Source of the DNA: Novosphingobium beihaiense
GTDB taxonomy: Bacteria > Pseudomonadota > Alphaproteobacteria > Sphingomonadales > Sphingomonadaceae
Assembly: GCF_022832375.1 (NCBI RefSeq)
Contig: NZ_JALHLG010000023.1
Coordinates: forward strand, 1 to 63,305
DNA length: 63,305 nucleotides
Direction: 5' to 3'
Shown one piece after another: positions 35,607 to 44,507 of the stretch (its first letter is position 1; every line of letters begins with the position of its first letter). Under the pieces are notes generated by a model. It made no database searches. It was given only the letters and a program-made list of their open reading frames with translations, and was not told the DNA's origin. A program made the translations under genes and the position numbers.

Positions 35607-35630
35607 CGGCGGCGCCGCTTCTTTTCCCTT

Positions 35631-36473
35631 TTATTCGAACGTCTGCGAGATCGTTCCGGCCGAAGGCCCGGCGAGCTGGCGGTGCGTGTATGCCAGAACC
35701 GCGATCAGGATCACGCTCGCCACCGCGCCGATCGTGCCCGATATCACGCCTGCCAGCAGCGTCAGGGCCTGCCCTTCGCCCAGCAGCATCGCGGCGGGGC
35801 CCACAACCACCACCGTCACCATGAAGGCGATGGCCAGATAACCGATCGTCAGCAGCAGGAAGAACCCGAACAGGCGCAGGCTGTTGTGCCGCGTCAATTG
35901 CCATGACCGGGTCATGGCCGCGACCGGATTGCCGGTCCCTTCATTGATCACCACCGGCACCACCAGCGAAAACTTCACCGACAGATAGACCAGCAGCACG
36001 ATCAGCGCGAAGGCTACCACCACCGATGCGACGCCCGTGCCCGCCACGAAACCGATCAGCCCGCCCAGCACGAGCCCGAAAACCATAGAGGCCATGAACA
36101 TCCCTGCCATCGTCAGCAGCGCGGCGCCGATCAGTGCCGGCAAGGCGCGCAGGGCCACCATGATCGCCTCGCCCACGGTGGGCCGCCCGCGATCGCTCAA
36201 CAGCGCCATCACGGTGAGATACCCCACGCCCTGCACCAGCATGCCGCCAATGCCGAAGCCCAGGAACAGGCCGATGTGCTCGTAGAAAATCGCCTCGAAC
36301 ACCTCCGGCTTGCCCATCGACTGAAGCATCTGGGCCTGCACATCGGTGAGGAACACGGTCGAAAGCAGCGTGGGCAGCAGGAAGAACACCCCCGCGACCG
36401 CCAGCAGCACATGCCGGTTGGCACTGACTGCGGCTATCGCGTCGATCCACGCCCTGTTGCTATCAAACTTCAT
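35631..36473 (-). CDS. Predicted polytopic membrane protein
   Basis: A 280-residue protein with six to seven membrane segments (LLAVAGVFFLLPTLLSTVFL; FLGFGIGGMLVQGVGYLTVM; LIGAALLTMAGMFMASMVFG; VVVAFALIVLLVYLSVKF; LFGFFLLLTIGYLAIAFMV) and a loop AAMTRSWQLTRHNSLR. This loop occurs in YciC/glycerophosphodiester-phosphodiesterase-associated membrane proteins. The start is at 36473 with GGGAG upstream. A much longer frame continues to 37706 but crosses lipB antisense and is not coding. Confidence 0.72.
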   Translation of the reverse strand: MKFDSNRAWIDAIAAVSANRHVLLAVAGVFFLLPTLLSTVFLTDVQAQMLQSMGKPEVFEAIFYEHIGLFLGFGIGGMLVQGVGYLTVMALLSDRGRPTVGEAIMVALRALPALIGAALLTMAGMFMASMVFGLVLGGLIGFVAGTGVASVVVAFALIVLLVYLSVKFSLVVPVVINEGTGNPVAAMTRSWQLTRHNSLRLFGFFLLLTIGYLAIAFMVTVVVVGPAAMLLGEGQALTLLAGVISGTIGAVASVILIAVLAYTHRQLAGPSAGTISQTFE

Positions 36474-36614
36474 ACATACTCCCGGGCGCCACTGGGCGCG
36501 CTGCTGAGATCCCGTTTCGAAAACGCCAAGCGGAGGCGCGGCGGGTGCCGAACTTTCGAAGCGGACTCCTAAAGGGTCTTGATAACCGCAGGGAATGACG
36601 CCACGCAACGCGCC

Positions 36615-37313
36615 ATGACGATTCCCGCTACAGATACCGGTGAATTGACGCTGCCCGGCGATATCGAACTGCGCGTGTCGGCCGGGCCCGTCCCCTACCG
36701 CGAGGCGCTGGACGAAATGTCCGCGCGCAACGCCGCCATCGCCGCCGGAGAGGCGCGCGAGCTGATCTGGCTGCTCGAACATCCGCCGGTCTATACCGCC
36801 GGAACCAGCGCCGCTGCGGCGGAACTGCTCGATCCCCGCTTCGAAGTCGTGGAAGCGGGCCGGGGCGGGCGCTACACTTATCACGGCCCCGGCCAGCGCG
36901 TGTGCTACGTCCTGCTCGACCTCAAGAAGCGGGCGCGCGATGCGCGCGGCTTCGTCCACGGGCTGGAAGGCTGGGTGATCGATACGCTGCGCGATTTCGG
37001 GGTGGAAAGCTTCCGTTCCGAAGGCCGGATCGGCATCTGGACCACCGATACCGACGGGCGCGAGGCCAAGATCGGCGCCATCGGCGTGCGTATCCGCAAG
37101 TGGGTGACGATGCACGGATTCGCCGTGAACATCCGCCCTGACCTGTCGCACTTTGCCGGGATCGTTCCTTGCGGTATCGAGGAGTTCGGCGTGACCAGCC
37201 TGGCCCGCCTTGGCCGCGAAGTCAGCTTCGATGCCTGGGACAAGGCCCTGATCGCCCGGGCCGGGAATTTCCTCTCCGCCCTTGAAAGCCCCTGCCCCCG
37301 GGAGACCGCCTGA
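36615..37313 (+). CDS. lipB: Lipoyl(octanoyl) transferase LipB
   Basis: A 232-residue LipB. The conserved [21 protein letters not shown], catalytic Lys in [16 protein letters not shown] and catalytic Cys in [11 protein letters not shown] are present. It moves octanoate from acyl-carrier protein to lipoate-dependent enzymes. The ATG at 36615 is preferred over a TTG at 36579. The stop abuts the ATG of the next gene (TGAATG), so the two are coupled. Confidence 0.95.
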   Translation: MTIPATDTGELTLPGDIELRVSAGPVPYREALDEMSARNAAIAAGEARELIWLLEHPPVYTAGTSAAAAELLDPRFEVVEAGRGGRYTYHGPGQRVCYVLLDLKKRARDARGFVHGLEGWVIDTLRDFGVESFRSEGRIGIWTTDTDGREAKIGAIGVRIRKWVTMHGFAVNIRPDLSHFAGIVPCGIEEFGVTSLARLGREVSFDAWDKALIARAGNFLSALESPCPRETA

Positions 37314-37655
37314 ATGACACCCCAGACCGTCCTGCCCCGCGCAGCGCTTGTCCTGGCGCTCGCCGCCGCACTGCCGCTCGGCGGCTGCAAGAAGGACAAG
37401 AAAGAACCGGCCAAGGCTGCCGCTGCCGCCGGAGGTGAGATCCTGCCGCGCTCGGTCACCGACGACATGCTGCCTTACGACACGGTCAAGTCGCAGGCAC
37501 CGCTGGCCAATCCCGATGCAGGCAAAAACAAGGGCAAGACCAGCCCCGCGGCCACACCTTCCGAAAGCGCTGGTGCGGATGAGGAAGAGGCTGCGGCCGC
37601 GGCGCCTCCCGCAGCAGAAACCGCGCCTGAACCCGCCGCGCCAGACGCCGGTTAG
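37314..37655 (+). CDS. Small predicted lipoprotein
   Basis: A 113-residue protein with a lipobox, LALAAALPLGGC, followed by KKDKKEPAK and a low-complexity alanine/proline/glutamate tail. It should be lipid-anchored in the envelope. No domain was recognised. It starts directly after the lipB stop. Confidence 0.7.
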   Translation: MTPQTVLPRAALVLALAAALPLGGCKKDKKEPAKAAAAAGGEILPRSVTDDMLPYDTVKSQAPLANPDAGKNKGKTSPAATPSESAGADEEEAAAAAPPAAETAPEPAAPDAG

Positions 37656-37681
37656 AGCACAATCGCCTTTGCGAAAGCCTT

Positions 37682-37763
37682 CGTCATTGCGAGCGAAGCG
37701 AAACAATCAAGGGTCGGTACGCACGCTCTGGATTGCCGCGGCCCTTCGGGCCTCGCAATGACG
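37682..37763. repeat. Dispersed palindromic repeat (CATTGCGAG type)
   Basis: CGTCATTGCGAG (37682-37693) and its exact complement (37752-37763) enclose AAACAATC and GGATTGCC words. From memory this is a common intergenic repeat family in alphaproteobacteria and other genomes. It lies between the small lipoprotein and the GNAT gene, near the 3' ends of both, and may end or stabilise transcripts. Confidence 0.75.
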
Positions 37764-37836
37764 GCATAAGGAACACGATCAGACTCCCTGCCAACGCCGC
37801 ACACGGCGGCCCCGCCACCCGCTGCGACGCTTCTAG

Positions 37837-39003
37837 CTACAGTGCCTTTTCGTAGATCACGTATTCGCGGTTGACCTTGCTGTCGATCGCATCGGCAATC
37901 GCATTCATGCCCTGATTGTCGTCCAGCACCCAGCCGATTTCACCCCGCTTGGCGTCGAATTCGGAGACGGCCGCGCGGCGGATGTACTCGATCATCATGA
38001 AAGCCAGCTGGCTGGCCAGACGCGAGGACTGCAGCTTCTTGCGCACGCCCATCAGCGGCACCCGCATATCCGCGGGCCGGGGCTTGCGCAGCCACAGCAG
38101 CAGCTTGATCAGGCCGAAGATCGACGGCTTGCCCTTGCGCCCGTTCACCCGCTTTTGAATGCCGTTGAGATCGGGCAGCGTCATCATGAACGCCACCGGC
38201 TCACCTTCGTATTCGGCAATCCGGATCAGGCTGGGATGCACCAGCGGTTTCAGCGCCTTGCCGGTATGGGCGATTTCCTCTTCCGTAAACGGCACGAAGC
38301 CCCAGTTGTCAGACCAGGCATCGTTCAGAATATCGCAGATGATCCCCGCATCCCGGTCGAAATGCTTGAGATCCACGTTGCGCACGTGGATCTTTTCGTT
38401 CTTCTCGCCCGAAGAGACGATCCGCTGGATCAGCTTCGGGAACTGCTTGGTGACGTCCAGCTCATACGTGTAAAGCGACTTCGCCCGGCCATATCCCGCG
38501 CCTTCGATCCAGCCCTGATAAGCGGCATTGTGATGCGCCATCATCACCATCGGCGCATGATCGTGCCCCAGCACATGCAGGCCGGGCTCTTCCCAGACGG
38601 AAAGGTTCATCGGCGCCAGCACGCGCGTCATGCCTTCCTTGCGCAGCCAGTCCTCGGCCGTAGCGATCAGAGCCTTGGCGACATCCTCGTCCTCCGCCTC
38701 GATCGCGCCCCAGTTGCCCGTGCCGGGCCCCATGCCCTGCTCCACCGGCTGTTTCAGCGCCAGTTCATCGATATGCGCCGATATGCGCCCCACGGCCTGC
38801 CCCCCGCGCCGGGCCAGAAAGAGCTGGCAACGGGCATGATCGAAGAACGGGTTCTTGCCCGGAGTGAATTTCGAAATTTCCTCTGAGTGTAAATTGGCTA
38901 CCCAATTTTGATCTGCCGCATTGAGCCGGTAAGCACAGTCCACGAAGGCGGCGCGGTCGGCCTTGCTGGAGACGGGCGTGATGACGAGTTCGGAATTGGC
39001 CAC
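37837..39003 (-). CDS. GNAT-fold N-acyltransferase-like protein
   Basis: A 388-residue protein beginning VANSELVITPVSSKADRAAF, with an acyl-CoA N-acyltransferase fold suggested by RCQLFLARRGGQAVGRISAHID and IRIAEYEGEPVAFMMTLPDL. The family is sometimes mislabelled dATP pyrophosphohydrolase; no Nudix box is present. Sphingomonads make sphingolipids, and bacterial ceramide synthase is a GNAT-type protein, so this is a possible role but unproven. The start is a GTG at 39003 with AAAGGCAG upstream. It is divergent from a desaturase gene. Confidence 0.7.
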   Translation of the reverse strand: MANSELVITPVSSKADRAAFVDCAYRLNAADQNWVANLHSEEISKFTPGKNPFFDHARCQLFLARRGGQAVGRISAHIDELALKQPVEQGMGPGTGNWGAIEAEDEDVAKALIATAEDWLRKEGMTRVLAPMNLSVWEEPGLHVLGHDHAPMVMMAHHNAAYQGWIEGAGYGRAKSLYTYELDVTKQFPKLIQRIVSSGEKNEKIHVRNVDLKHFDRDAGIICDILNDAWSDNWGFVPFTEEEIAHTGKALKPLVHPSLIRIAEYEGEPVAFMMTLPDLNGIQKRVNGRKGKPSIFGLIKLLLWLRKPRPADMRVPLMGVRKKLQSSRLASQLAFMMIEYIRRAAVSEFDAKRGEIGWVLDDNQGMNAIADAIDSKVNREYVIYEKAL

Positions 39004-39149
39004 GATGCTGCCTTTGTTCCAGCCTATGGGATCTGCGGATACGCGAAGTGCGGCGCCGCGCAGCCCCTTGTCAAGCGGTGCCGGCCCCGCCATCTCCACG
39101 AACCTTGCTCCGGGTGCGGTTTTGCCCGGAATGTTTTGGAATTGAACGC

Positions 39150-40253
39150 ATGACTGCCCCGAACGTGATCGACCAGCCCCGGCCCTCTCCCCAGCAGGAG
39201 CCTGCGGCGCGAACCGCCTCCACCTGGCATTCGCAGATTCCCGACGACAAGGCGATGCTGCGGGCCGCTGCCGAGCTGACGCGCGACATCGCGACGGCCC
39301 GCGCCGCCATCTACTGGCCGGACATGCTCGGATCGGCAGCTCTGGGCTATGCCGCGCTGGCAGGGGCAATCCTGCTGGACAGTCCGCTGGCCGCACTGGC
39401 CTGCGGCCTGCTCGCCTCGCTCGCACTCTACCGCGCGCTGCTGTTCATCCACGAGCTGACTCACATCCACAAGGATGCGCTGCCCGGCTTCCGTTTTGTG
39501 TGGAACCTGCTCGTCGGCATTCCCCTGCTGATCCCCTCGTTCATGTACGAAGGCGTGCATACGCAGCATCATGCCCGCACCCGCTACGGCACGATCGAAG
39601 ACCCCGAATACATGCCTCTGGCGCTGATGAAGCCCTGGAGCCTGCCGGTTTTCGCGCTCACCGCGATCCTGCTACCGCCAGCGCTGCTGGTGCGCTCCGC
39701 GCTGCTGGTGCCGCTGGGTGTGATCATCCCGCCCGTGCGCAAGCTGGTGTGGGAACGCGCCTCCTCGCTGTCGATCAATCCGCAGTACCGCCGGCGCAAG
39801 CCCGAAGGCGCCTTTGCCCGCATGGTGTTCTGGCAGGAACTGGGCGCCTCGATCTGGGCGATCGCGCTAGTGGCTGCGAGCATCGCCTATGGCTGGCGGC
39901 CGCTGATCATCGCCCTGTGCGTCGTGTCGCTCACGGCCTTCCTCAATCAGGTGCGCACGCTGGTTGCGCACTTGTGGGAGAATGACGGCGAAGCGATGAC
40001 AGTGACGGCGCAGTATCTCGATTCGGTCAACGTGCCGCCGCCCGCTCTGCTCTCGCCGCTGTGGGCTCCTGTAGGCCTGCGCTTCCACGCGCTGCACCAC
40101 TTGCTGCCCTCGATGCCCTATCACTCGCTTGGCGAGTGCCACCGGCGGATTTCAGCACATCTCGGTGCAGGTTCGACTTACGAGCAGGCGAGCTACAAGG
40201 GCCTGATGCCGCTGCTGACCCGTCTGGCGCGCAGCACGATGCGGGCCGGGTAA
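39150..40253 (+). CDS. Membrane fatty-acid desaturase family protein
   Basis: A 367-residue integral-membrane desaturase/hydroxylase. The three His boxes are LFIHELTHIH, HTQHHART and FHALHHLLP, which bind the di-iron centre. Helices surround them. It introduces a double bond or hydroxyl into an acyl chain. It is divergent from the GNAT gene with 147 bp between and convergent with lptG. Lipid or sphingolipid substrate is inferred. Confidence 0.87.
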   Translation: MTAPNVIDQPRPSPQQEPAARTASTWHSQIPDDKAMLRAAAELTRDIATARAAIYWPDMLGSAALGYAALAGAILLDSPLAALACGLLASLALYRALLFIHELTHIHKDALPGFRFVWNLLVGIPLLIPSFMYEGVHTQHHARTRYGTIEDPEYMPLALMKPWSLPVFALTAILLPPALLVRSALLVPLGVIIPPVRKLVWERASSLSINPQYRRRKPEGAFARMVFWQELGASIWAIALVAASIAYGWRPLIIALCVVSLTAFLNQVRTLVAHLWENDGEAMTVTAQYLDSVNVPPPALLSPLWAPVGLRFHALHHLLPSMPYHSLGECHRRISAHLGAGSTYEQASYKGLMPLLTRLARSTMRAG

Positions 40254-40261
40254 GACCGGCG

Positions 40262-41359
40262 CTATTCCTCGGTTCTGATCAGCACCGTTTCCCCGATCAG
40301 GGCAAACAGCACGAACGGCGCCCAGGCCGCCACGAAGGGCGGATAGCCGCCAAAATTGCCCATGGCCAGGGCGGCATTGTCGAACACGAAGTAGGCAAAG
40401 CCCAGCGCCATGCCGATTGCGGCTCGAATCAGCACTTGCCCCGAACGCGCAAGGCCAAAAGCCGCAACCGCCCCCAGCAGCGGCATCAAGGTTGACGACA
40501 AAGGCCCTGAAATCTTGTGCCACCACGCCGCATCGAGCGCGCTGGTTCGCCGTCCGGCATTGCGCATGGCCCTGATCGACCGGGCCAGCGTGAAGATGTC
40601 TTCCGAATCGGCGCTGACCTTGGCCAGCGTGACTTTGGAAGGCGTCAGCCCTTTGGCGACAATCGCCGATGCCAGTTGCGTGGTCTGCGTGCCTGCCACT
40701 TCGAAACGGACCGGCTTTTCCAGCTTCCAGCCCGGATTGGCATATGTCGCGCGCGGACTGCGCAATTGCTCGACGATCATGTCGTTCGCGTCGCGCCGGT
40801 AGAAGGTAACGCCGGTCATGACCATGGCATTGCCGGTGCCGGTCATCGTCTTCGCCAGCAGCAGATCGCCGCCATCGGACAAGTAGAGATTGCTGCGCAC
40901 GCCCGAAGCTTTCGGGATCGGCCCATAGTCGACCGCCTGCCAGGCATCGAGCGCCGCGCTGGAGCGCGTGACCACCCTTTCGTTGAACGCGAAAGTCAGG
41001 CCCGAAATCGCCAGCGCCGTCAGCATCAGCGGCGCCAGCACCTGATGCGCGGAAAGCCCCGACGCCTTCATCGAGACGACTTCACTGTTCTGGTTCAAAG
41101 TCACCAGCGTGATGATCGTGGCCAGCAGCACCGAATAGGGCAGAAACCGCGCGACCAGCTGCGGCATGCGCAGCGTGACGTAGTGGAGTAGCTGCATCTG
41201 GCCATTGCCATGATAGGCCAGGATATCGCCGCTCTCGCCCAGCAGATCGAGCACCTGCAGCACCAGCACCAGCATCAGCAGGACCGCGAAAATGCGGGTG
41301 ACGAACAGACGCGCGAGATAGAACGTCAGCGTGCGCGAGGGGAAGAATTCAAGCTGCAT
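40262..41359 (-). CDS. lptG: LPS export permease LptG
   Basis: A 365-residue YjgP/YjgQ permease with three N-terminal and three C-terminal membrane helices and a periplasmic jellyroll between (VTFYRRDANDMIVEQLRSP; RFEVAGTQTTQL). It pairs with LptF and LptB to draw lipopolysaccharide out of the inner membrane. The ATG at 41359 follows the lptF stop by one base (TGAcATG), which indicates coupling. Confidence 0.93.
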   Translation of the reverse strand: MQLEFFPSRTLTFYLARLFVTRIFAVLLMLVLVLQVLDLLGESGDILAYHGNGQMQLLHYVTLRMPQLVARFLPYSVLLATIITLVTLNQNSEVVSMKASGLSAHQVLAPLMLTALAISGLTFAFNERVVTRSSAALDAWQAVDYGPIPKASGVRSNLYLSDGGDLLLAKTMTGTGNAMVMTGVTFYRRDANDMIVEQLRSPRATYANPGWKLEKPVRFEVAGTQTTQLASAIVAKGLTPSKVTLAKVSADSEDIFTLARSIRAMRNAGRRTSALDAAWWHKISGPLSSTLMPLLGAVAAFGLARSGQVLIRAAIGMALGFAYFVFDNAALAMGNFGGYPPFVAAWAPFVLFALIGETVLIRTEE

Positions 41360-41360
41360 G

Positions 41361-42587
41361 TCAGGATGGGTCCGCCGGTGTGGGCAGCAAGGGGCCGCGG
41401 CGGTTGCGCCGCAGCAGGGACTTGAACATCTTGGCGACGTTCTCCGCCAGCTTCTCCAGCCAGCCGATCGCCTGCCCGCCCGGCACATAGGCCACGCGCC
41501 AGTACATCCATAGAATCAGTGCGGCGAACACCACGAACGGCCCCCACAGCCCCAGAACCGGGTTGATCTTGCCCAGCGAAGCCACGTCGTTCGCGTACTG
41601 GTTCACCTTGTGATAGGCCACGATCATCACGATCGAGACGAACAGGCCCAGCGCCGATGTCGACCGCTTGGGCGGAATGGCCAGCGCCACCGCCATCAGC
41701 GGCAACAGCAGCATCATCACCACTTCCACCATGCGGTAACTGAAGTTGGCCTGGCTGGACGCGCGCCCGTCCCCGGACTGTGTGTCGCTCCAGCCGAGCT
41801 TCATCAATTCGGGCAACAGGTATTCACGCGCCGCGCCGCCGCGCTGGCGGAACTTCTCGATCTGCGGCAATTCGATCGGCAGATCGTGCCGGGTGAATGT
41901 CAACACGCGCGATTCCTGCCCCGGTTCGTCCTGAATGATCTGCCCCTGCTCCAGCCGCAGGATGATCGTATCGGGCGAGCCCTTGAGCGCCAGAAAGCGC
42001 CCCTCGCGCGCCGAAATGGACAGAACCTGCCCCTTGTCATTGGCGACGCGGGCGAAGATGCCCATCAGCCGCCTGCCCTCGTCCTGGCTCTCGTCGATCT
42101 TGAGTGCGATCCGATCCTTGAGCGAGGTAAACTCGCCAACCTTGATCGACGCGCCCAAGGCGCCCGATTTCAGCTCGTAATTGAGCTGTTCGTAGGCGTA
42201 GCGCGCCAGCGGCTGAAGATAGCCGACATTGGCGAAATTGAGCGCCACCATGAACAGCGTGATCATGTACGGCACGCGCAGCATGCGGGTATAGCTGAGC
42301 CCCACCGCACGCATAACGTCGAGTTCGCTGCTGGTGGCCAGTTTGCGGAACGCCAGCAGGATGCCCAGCATCAGCCCGAGCGGAATCGCCAGGCTGGCAT
42401 ATTCGGGCAGCATGTTGCCCAGCATCTTGAACACCACGCCGATCGGGCCGCCCTCGGTCGCGACGAAATCGAACAGCCGCAGCATCTTGTCGAGCACGAG
42501 CAGCGAGGCTGCGAGCAGGAAGATCGCTAGCATCGGCATCAGCACGAGACGGAAGATGTACCGGTCTATGGGGCTAATGAATTTCAC
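41361..42587 (-). CDS. lptF: LPS export permease LptF
   Basis: A 408-residue YjgP/YjgQ family permease. It starts MKFISPIDRYIFRLVLMPML, with the first helix and the characteristic MLPEYASLAIPLGLMLGILLAFRKLATSSELDVMRA segment within residues ~58-95, then the jellyroll and three last helices. The C-terminal cytoplasmic tail is basic. The start is a GTG with GGAGCC upstream. It forms an operon with lptG. The two together indicate an outer membrane with LPS-like transport (or its glycosphingolipid substitute). Confidence 0.93.
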   Translation of the reverse strand: MKFISPIDRYIFRLVLMPMLAIFLLAASLLVLDKMLRLFDFVATEGGPIGVVFKMLGNMLPEYASLAIPLGLMLGILLAFRKLATSSELDVMRAVGLSYTRMLRVPYMITLFMVALNFANVGYLQPLARYAYEQLNYELKSGALGASIKVGEFTSLKDRIALKIDESQDEGRRLMGIFARVANDKGQVLSISAREGRFLALKGSPDTIILRLEQGQIIQDEPGQESRVLTFTRHDLPIELPQIEKFRQRGGAAREYLLPELMKLGWSDTQSGDGRASSQANFSYRMVEVVMMLLLPLMAVALAIPPKRSTSALGLFVSIVMIVAYHKVNQYANDVASLGKINPVLGLWGPFVVFAALILWMYWRVAYVPGGQAIGWLEKLAENVAKMFKSLLRRNRRGPLLPTPADPS

Positions 42588-42803
42588 GTGGCTCCGCGAT
42601 ACTCAGGGGCAATCGCGAAATGCCTTAACCGCATCCCGGCGCAGGGGAAAGAGGGGCAAGCGGCGGCTAGCCGATGAGCCGTTGCGTAGAAACCACAGTC
42701 AGGCCGCCAAACCGGCACTCCACCGCGAACAGGCATGAAAAAGAATCTATCCGGCCCATGCCGGAACGGGTCCGGCTCAGCCCTGCCCTGAAAATTCAGG
42801 CCG

Positions 42804-43190
42804 TTACGCCTTTTCCAGCGTGCACTGCAGCGGATGCTGGTTCTGCCGGGCGAAATCCATCACCTGGTTCACCTTGGTCTCGGCGATTTCATAGGGAAAG
42901 ATGCCGCAGACGCCCACGCCCTTCTGGTGGACATGAAGCATGACGCGCGTCGCCTGTTCCAGGTCCATCTGGAAGAAACGCTTGAGGACCAGCACCACGA
43001 ATTCCATCGGGGTGTAGTCGTCATTGAGCATCAGCACTTTGAACTGGCTCGGTTTCTTGGGTTTGGCACGGGTCTTGGTGGCAATGCCGACCTGTTCGTC
43101 GCCATCCGGGCTCCCGTCCGAATCGTGATCGTCCCCGGCATAGACAGGCCAGGGACACGAGCGTTCGGAATCGGCGATAGAGGAAATCAT
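42804..43190 (-). CDS. clpS: ATP-dependent Clp protease adaptor ClpS
   Basis: A 128-residue ClpS. The substrate-binding core is [23 protein letters not shown] (within residues ~52-74) with [24 protein letters not shown]. It delivers N-degron proteins to ClpAP. The acidic N-terminal 40 residues ([14 protein letters not shown]) are longer than in E. coli. clpA, its usual partner, is not adjacent. Confidence 0.94.
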   Translation of the reverse strand: MISSIADSERSCPWPVYAGDDHDSDGSPDGDEQVGIATKTRAKPKKPSQFKVLMLNDDYTPMEFVVLVLKRFFQMDLEQATRVMLHVHQKGVGVCGIFPYEIAETKVNQVMDFARQNQHPLQCTLEKA

Positions 43191-43306
43191 GACGGGCAGA
43201 ATATCGTACCGGGGCACCTTTCTTCAAGATGCCCCGGCCGAGAATGTCGCTTTTCAGCCCCTCAGGCCGGATGAAACGAATCTCCGGCCGAGTGGCAGCC
43301 GCGCGA

Positions 43307-44182
43307 TTACAGCGCGGCCGAGCGGGCCTTTTCCATGGCCATGCTGACGCGGCCGGAGAGCGGCGCCATGACGTCGCTGGCGAGCTTGAGCATCGTTTCG
43401 CTGTTCTTGGAACCGTAAGCGACAGCGCTGTCGAAGTTCTTGCGCATCATTTCGCTCTGGATCTTGAAGAAGTCGGTCGGCGACTTGGCGGCGGCGAGCT
43501 CCTTGATGTCACCGGTCATGGTTTCGAACGCGCTGCGGCCTTCCGAAACGAGTTCCGAACCGATGCTCTGCATGCCTTCGGCGAGAATCTTGCCCGATTC
43601 CACCACAGCTTCAACATTGCCCTTGGTGAAGTCGCTCACTTCGCCCAGAGCCTTGGTGCTCTTGTCGAAAGCTTCCTTCGCCTTGGTCTGGGCTTCGGTC
43701 ATTGCATCCTGAAAACCGGAAAAATTGGGGCTCATGTCCATCGTCGTATCCTTGAGCATGAAGTTGGTGAAAAATCCTGCGAACGCGGGTTCTTGAGCGG
43801 TCTTTGCCGCTTTGGGAGTGGCTGCCTTTGGAGTTACCGCGGCCGGAGCCGGCTTTTCCCCTTCCTTGGCAACCTTGGCAGCCGGCTTGGCCGCAGCCTT
43901 CACCGGAACAACTTTTGCAGCCGGTTTGGCCACTGCAGCAGGCGTTTTCGGCGCCGCTGCGGGCTTCGCCGCCGGTTTAGGCTTGGCGGCAGGCTTGGCA
44001 CGCGCCGGTTTCGCCGCCTTGGGAGCAGCTGCCGGCTTCGGGCTTGCAGCCTTTGCCTTACGGGCCGGCGCCTTGCGCGCCGGGGCTTTCTCCGCCGCAG
44101 GCTTCACAGGCACCGCATCGGCGGCAGTCTGATAGGCCTTGTCGGCAGCATCAATGTCTTTTGGGTCTTCGTTTGCGGCCAT
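43307..44182 (-). CDS. phaP: Phasin with histone-H1-like N-terminal domain
   Basis: A 291-residue protein. Residues ~20-130 are Lys/Ala/Pro repeats (AAKPARAKPAAKPKPAAKPA and similar), like AlgP or histone H1. Residues ~145-291 form a phasin domain: NFSGFQDAMTEAQTKAKEAF, KGNVEAVVESGKILAEGMQ and ELAAAKSPTDFFKIQSEMMR. Phasins coat PHB granules. The basic domain may bind DNA and tie granules to the nucleoid, as PhaF of Pseudomonas does with a C-terminal repeat domain; here the order is reversed. phaC lies upstream. Confidence 0.88.
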   Translation of the reverse strand: MAANEDPKDIDAADKAYQTAADAVPVKPAAEKAPARKAPARKAKAASPKPAAAPKAAKPARAKPAAKPKPAAKPAAAPKTPAAVAKPAAKVVPVKAAAKPAAKVAKEGEKPAPAAVTPKAATPKAAKTAQEPAFAGFFTNFMLKDTTMDMSPNFSGFQDAMTEAQTKAKEAFDKSTKALGEVSDFTKGNVEAVVESGKILAEGMQSIGSELVSEGRSAFETMTGDIKELAAAKSPTDFFKIQSEMMRKNFDSAVAYGSKNSETMLKLASDVMAPLSGRVSMAMEKARSAAL

Positions 44183-44286
44183 TTAACTTGTCCAGCGATC
44201 GAATACTTTTAAACATCGGCCCGGATTTGGCTCCGGCCATCGCCCGAAATGCCGGAACTCAAATTAAAACCGAGTCGGCATTATCG

Positions 44287-44367
44287 TTGCTGCAATGCAA
44301 AATAGGTTTTTGCGTTCGCGAAGTCAACATGAATTTGTTGCGGCGCACAATTTATGCTGCACTGCAC
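44287..44367 (-). promoter_or_regulatory. Two candidate PhaR sites upstream of the phasin gene
   Basis: TTGCTGCAATGCAA (44287-44300) and ATGCTGCACTGCAC (44354-44367) share TGCTGCA(A/C)TGCA and are 67 bp apart. TGC/GCA dyads of this sort are bound by PhaR, the PHB-responsive repressor, in related bacteria. A similar TTGCCGCATTGCGA lies before phaZ. The AT-rich gap 44183-44507 holds no gene otherwise. Confidence 0.5.
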
Positions 44368-44507
44368 AATGTGTGCTGAATGCGAAAGGCATATGCCAGC
44401 AAGCCTCTGGCAAATCATGAAAACCTTTACATGGAGCCGGAGTGGCGCCGGGCTGGGTAAGCAAAAATTCACCGTCCTTCGAAACAGAAGGGAGGCCGGC
44501 AGCCCTG

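Noticed and set aside
36474..37706. N-terminal extension of the membrane protein gene at 35631-36473
   Set aside because: It runs antisense through lipB and a lipoprotein gene; the true start has a ribosome binding site at 36473.
37837..39003. dATP pyrophosphohydrolase
   Set aside because: No Nudix box; the visible pattern is an N-acyltransferase fold.
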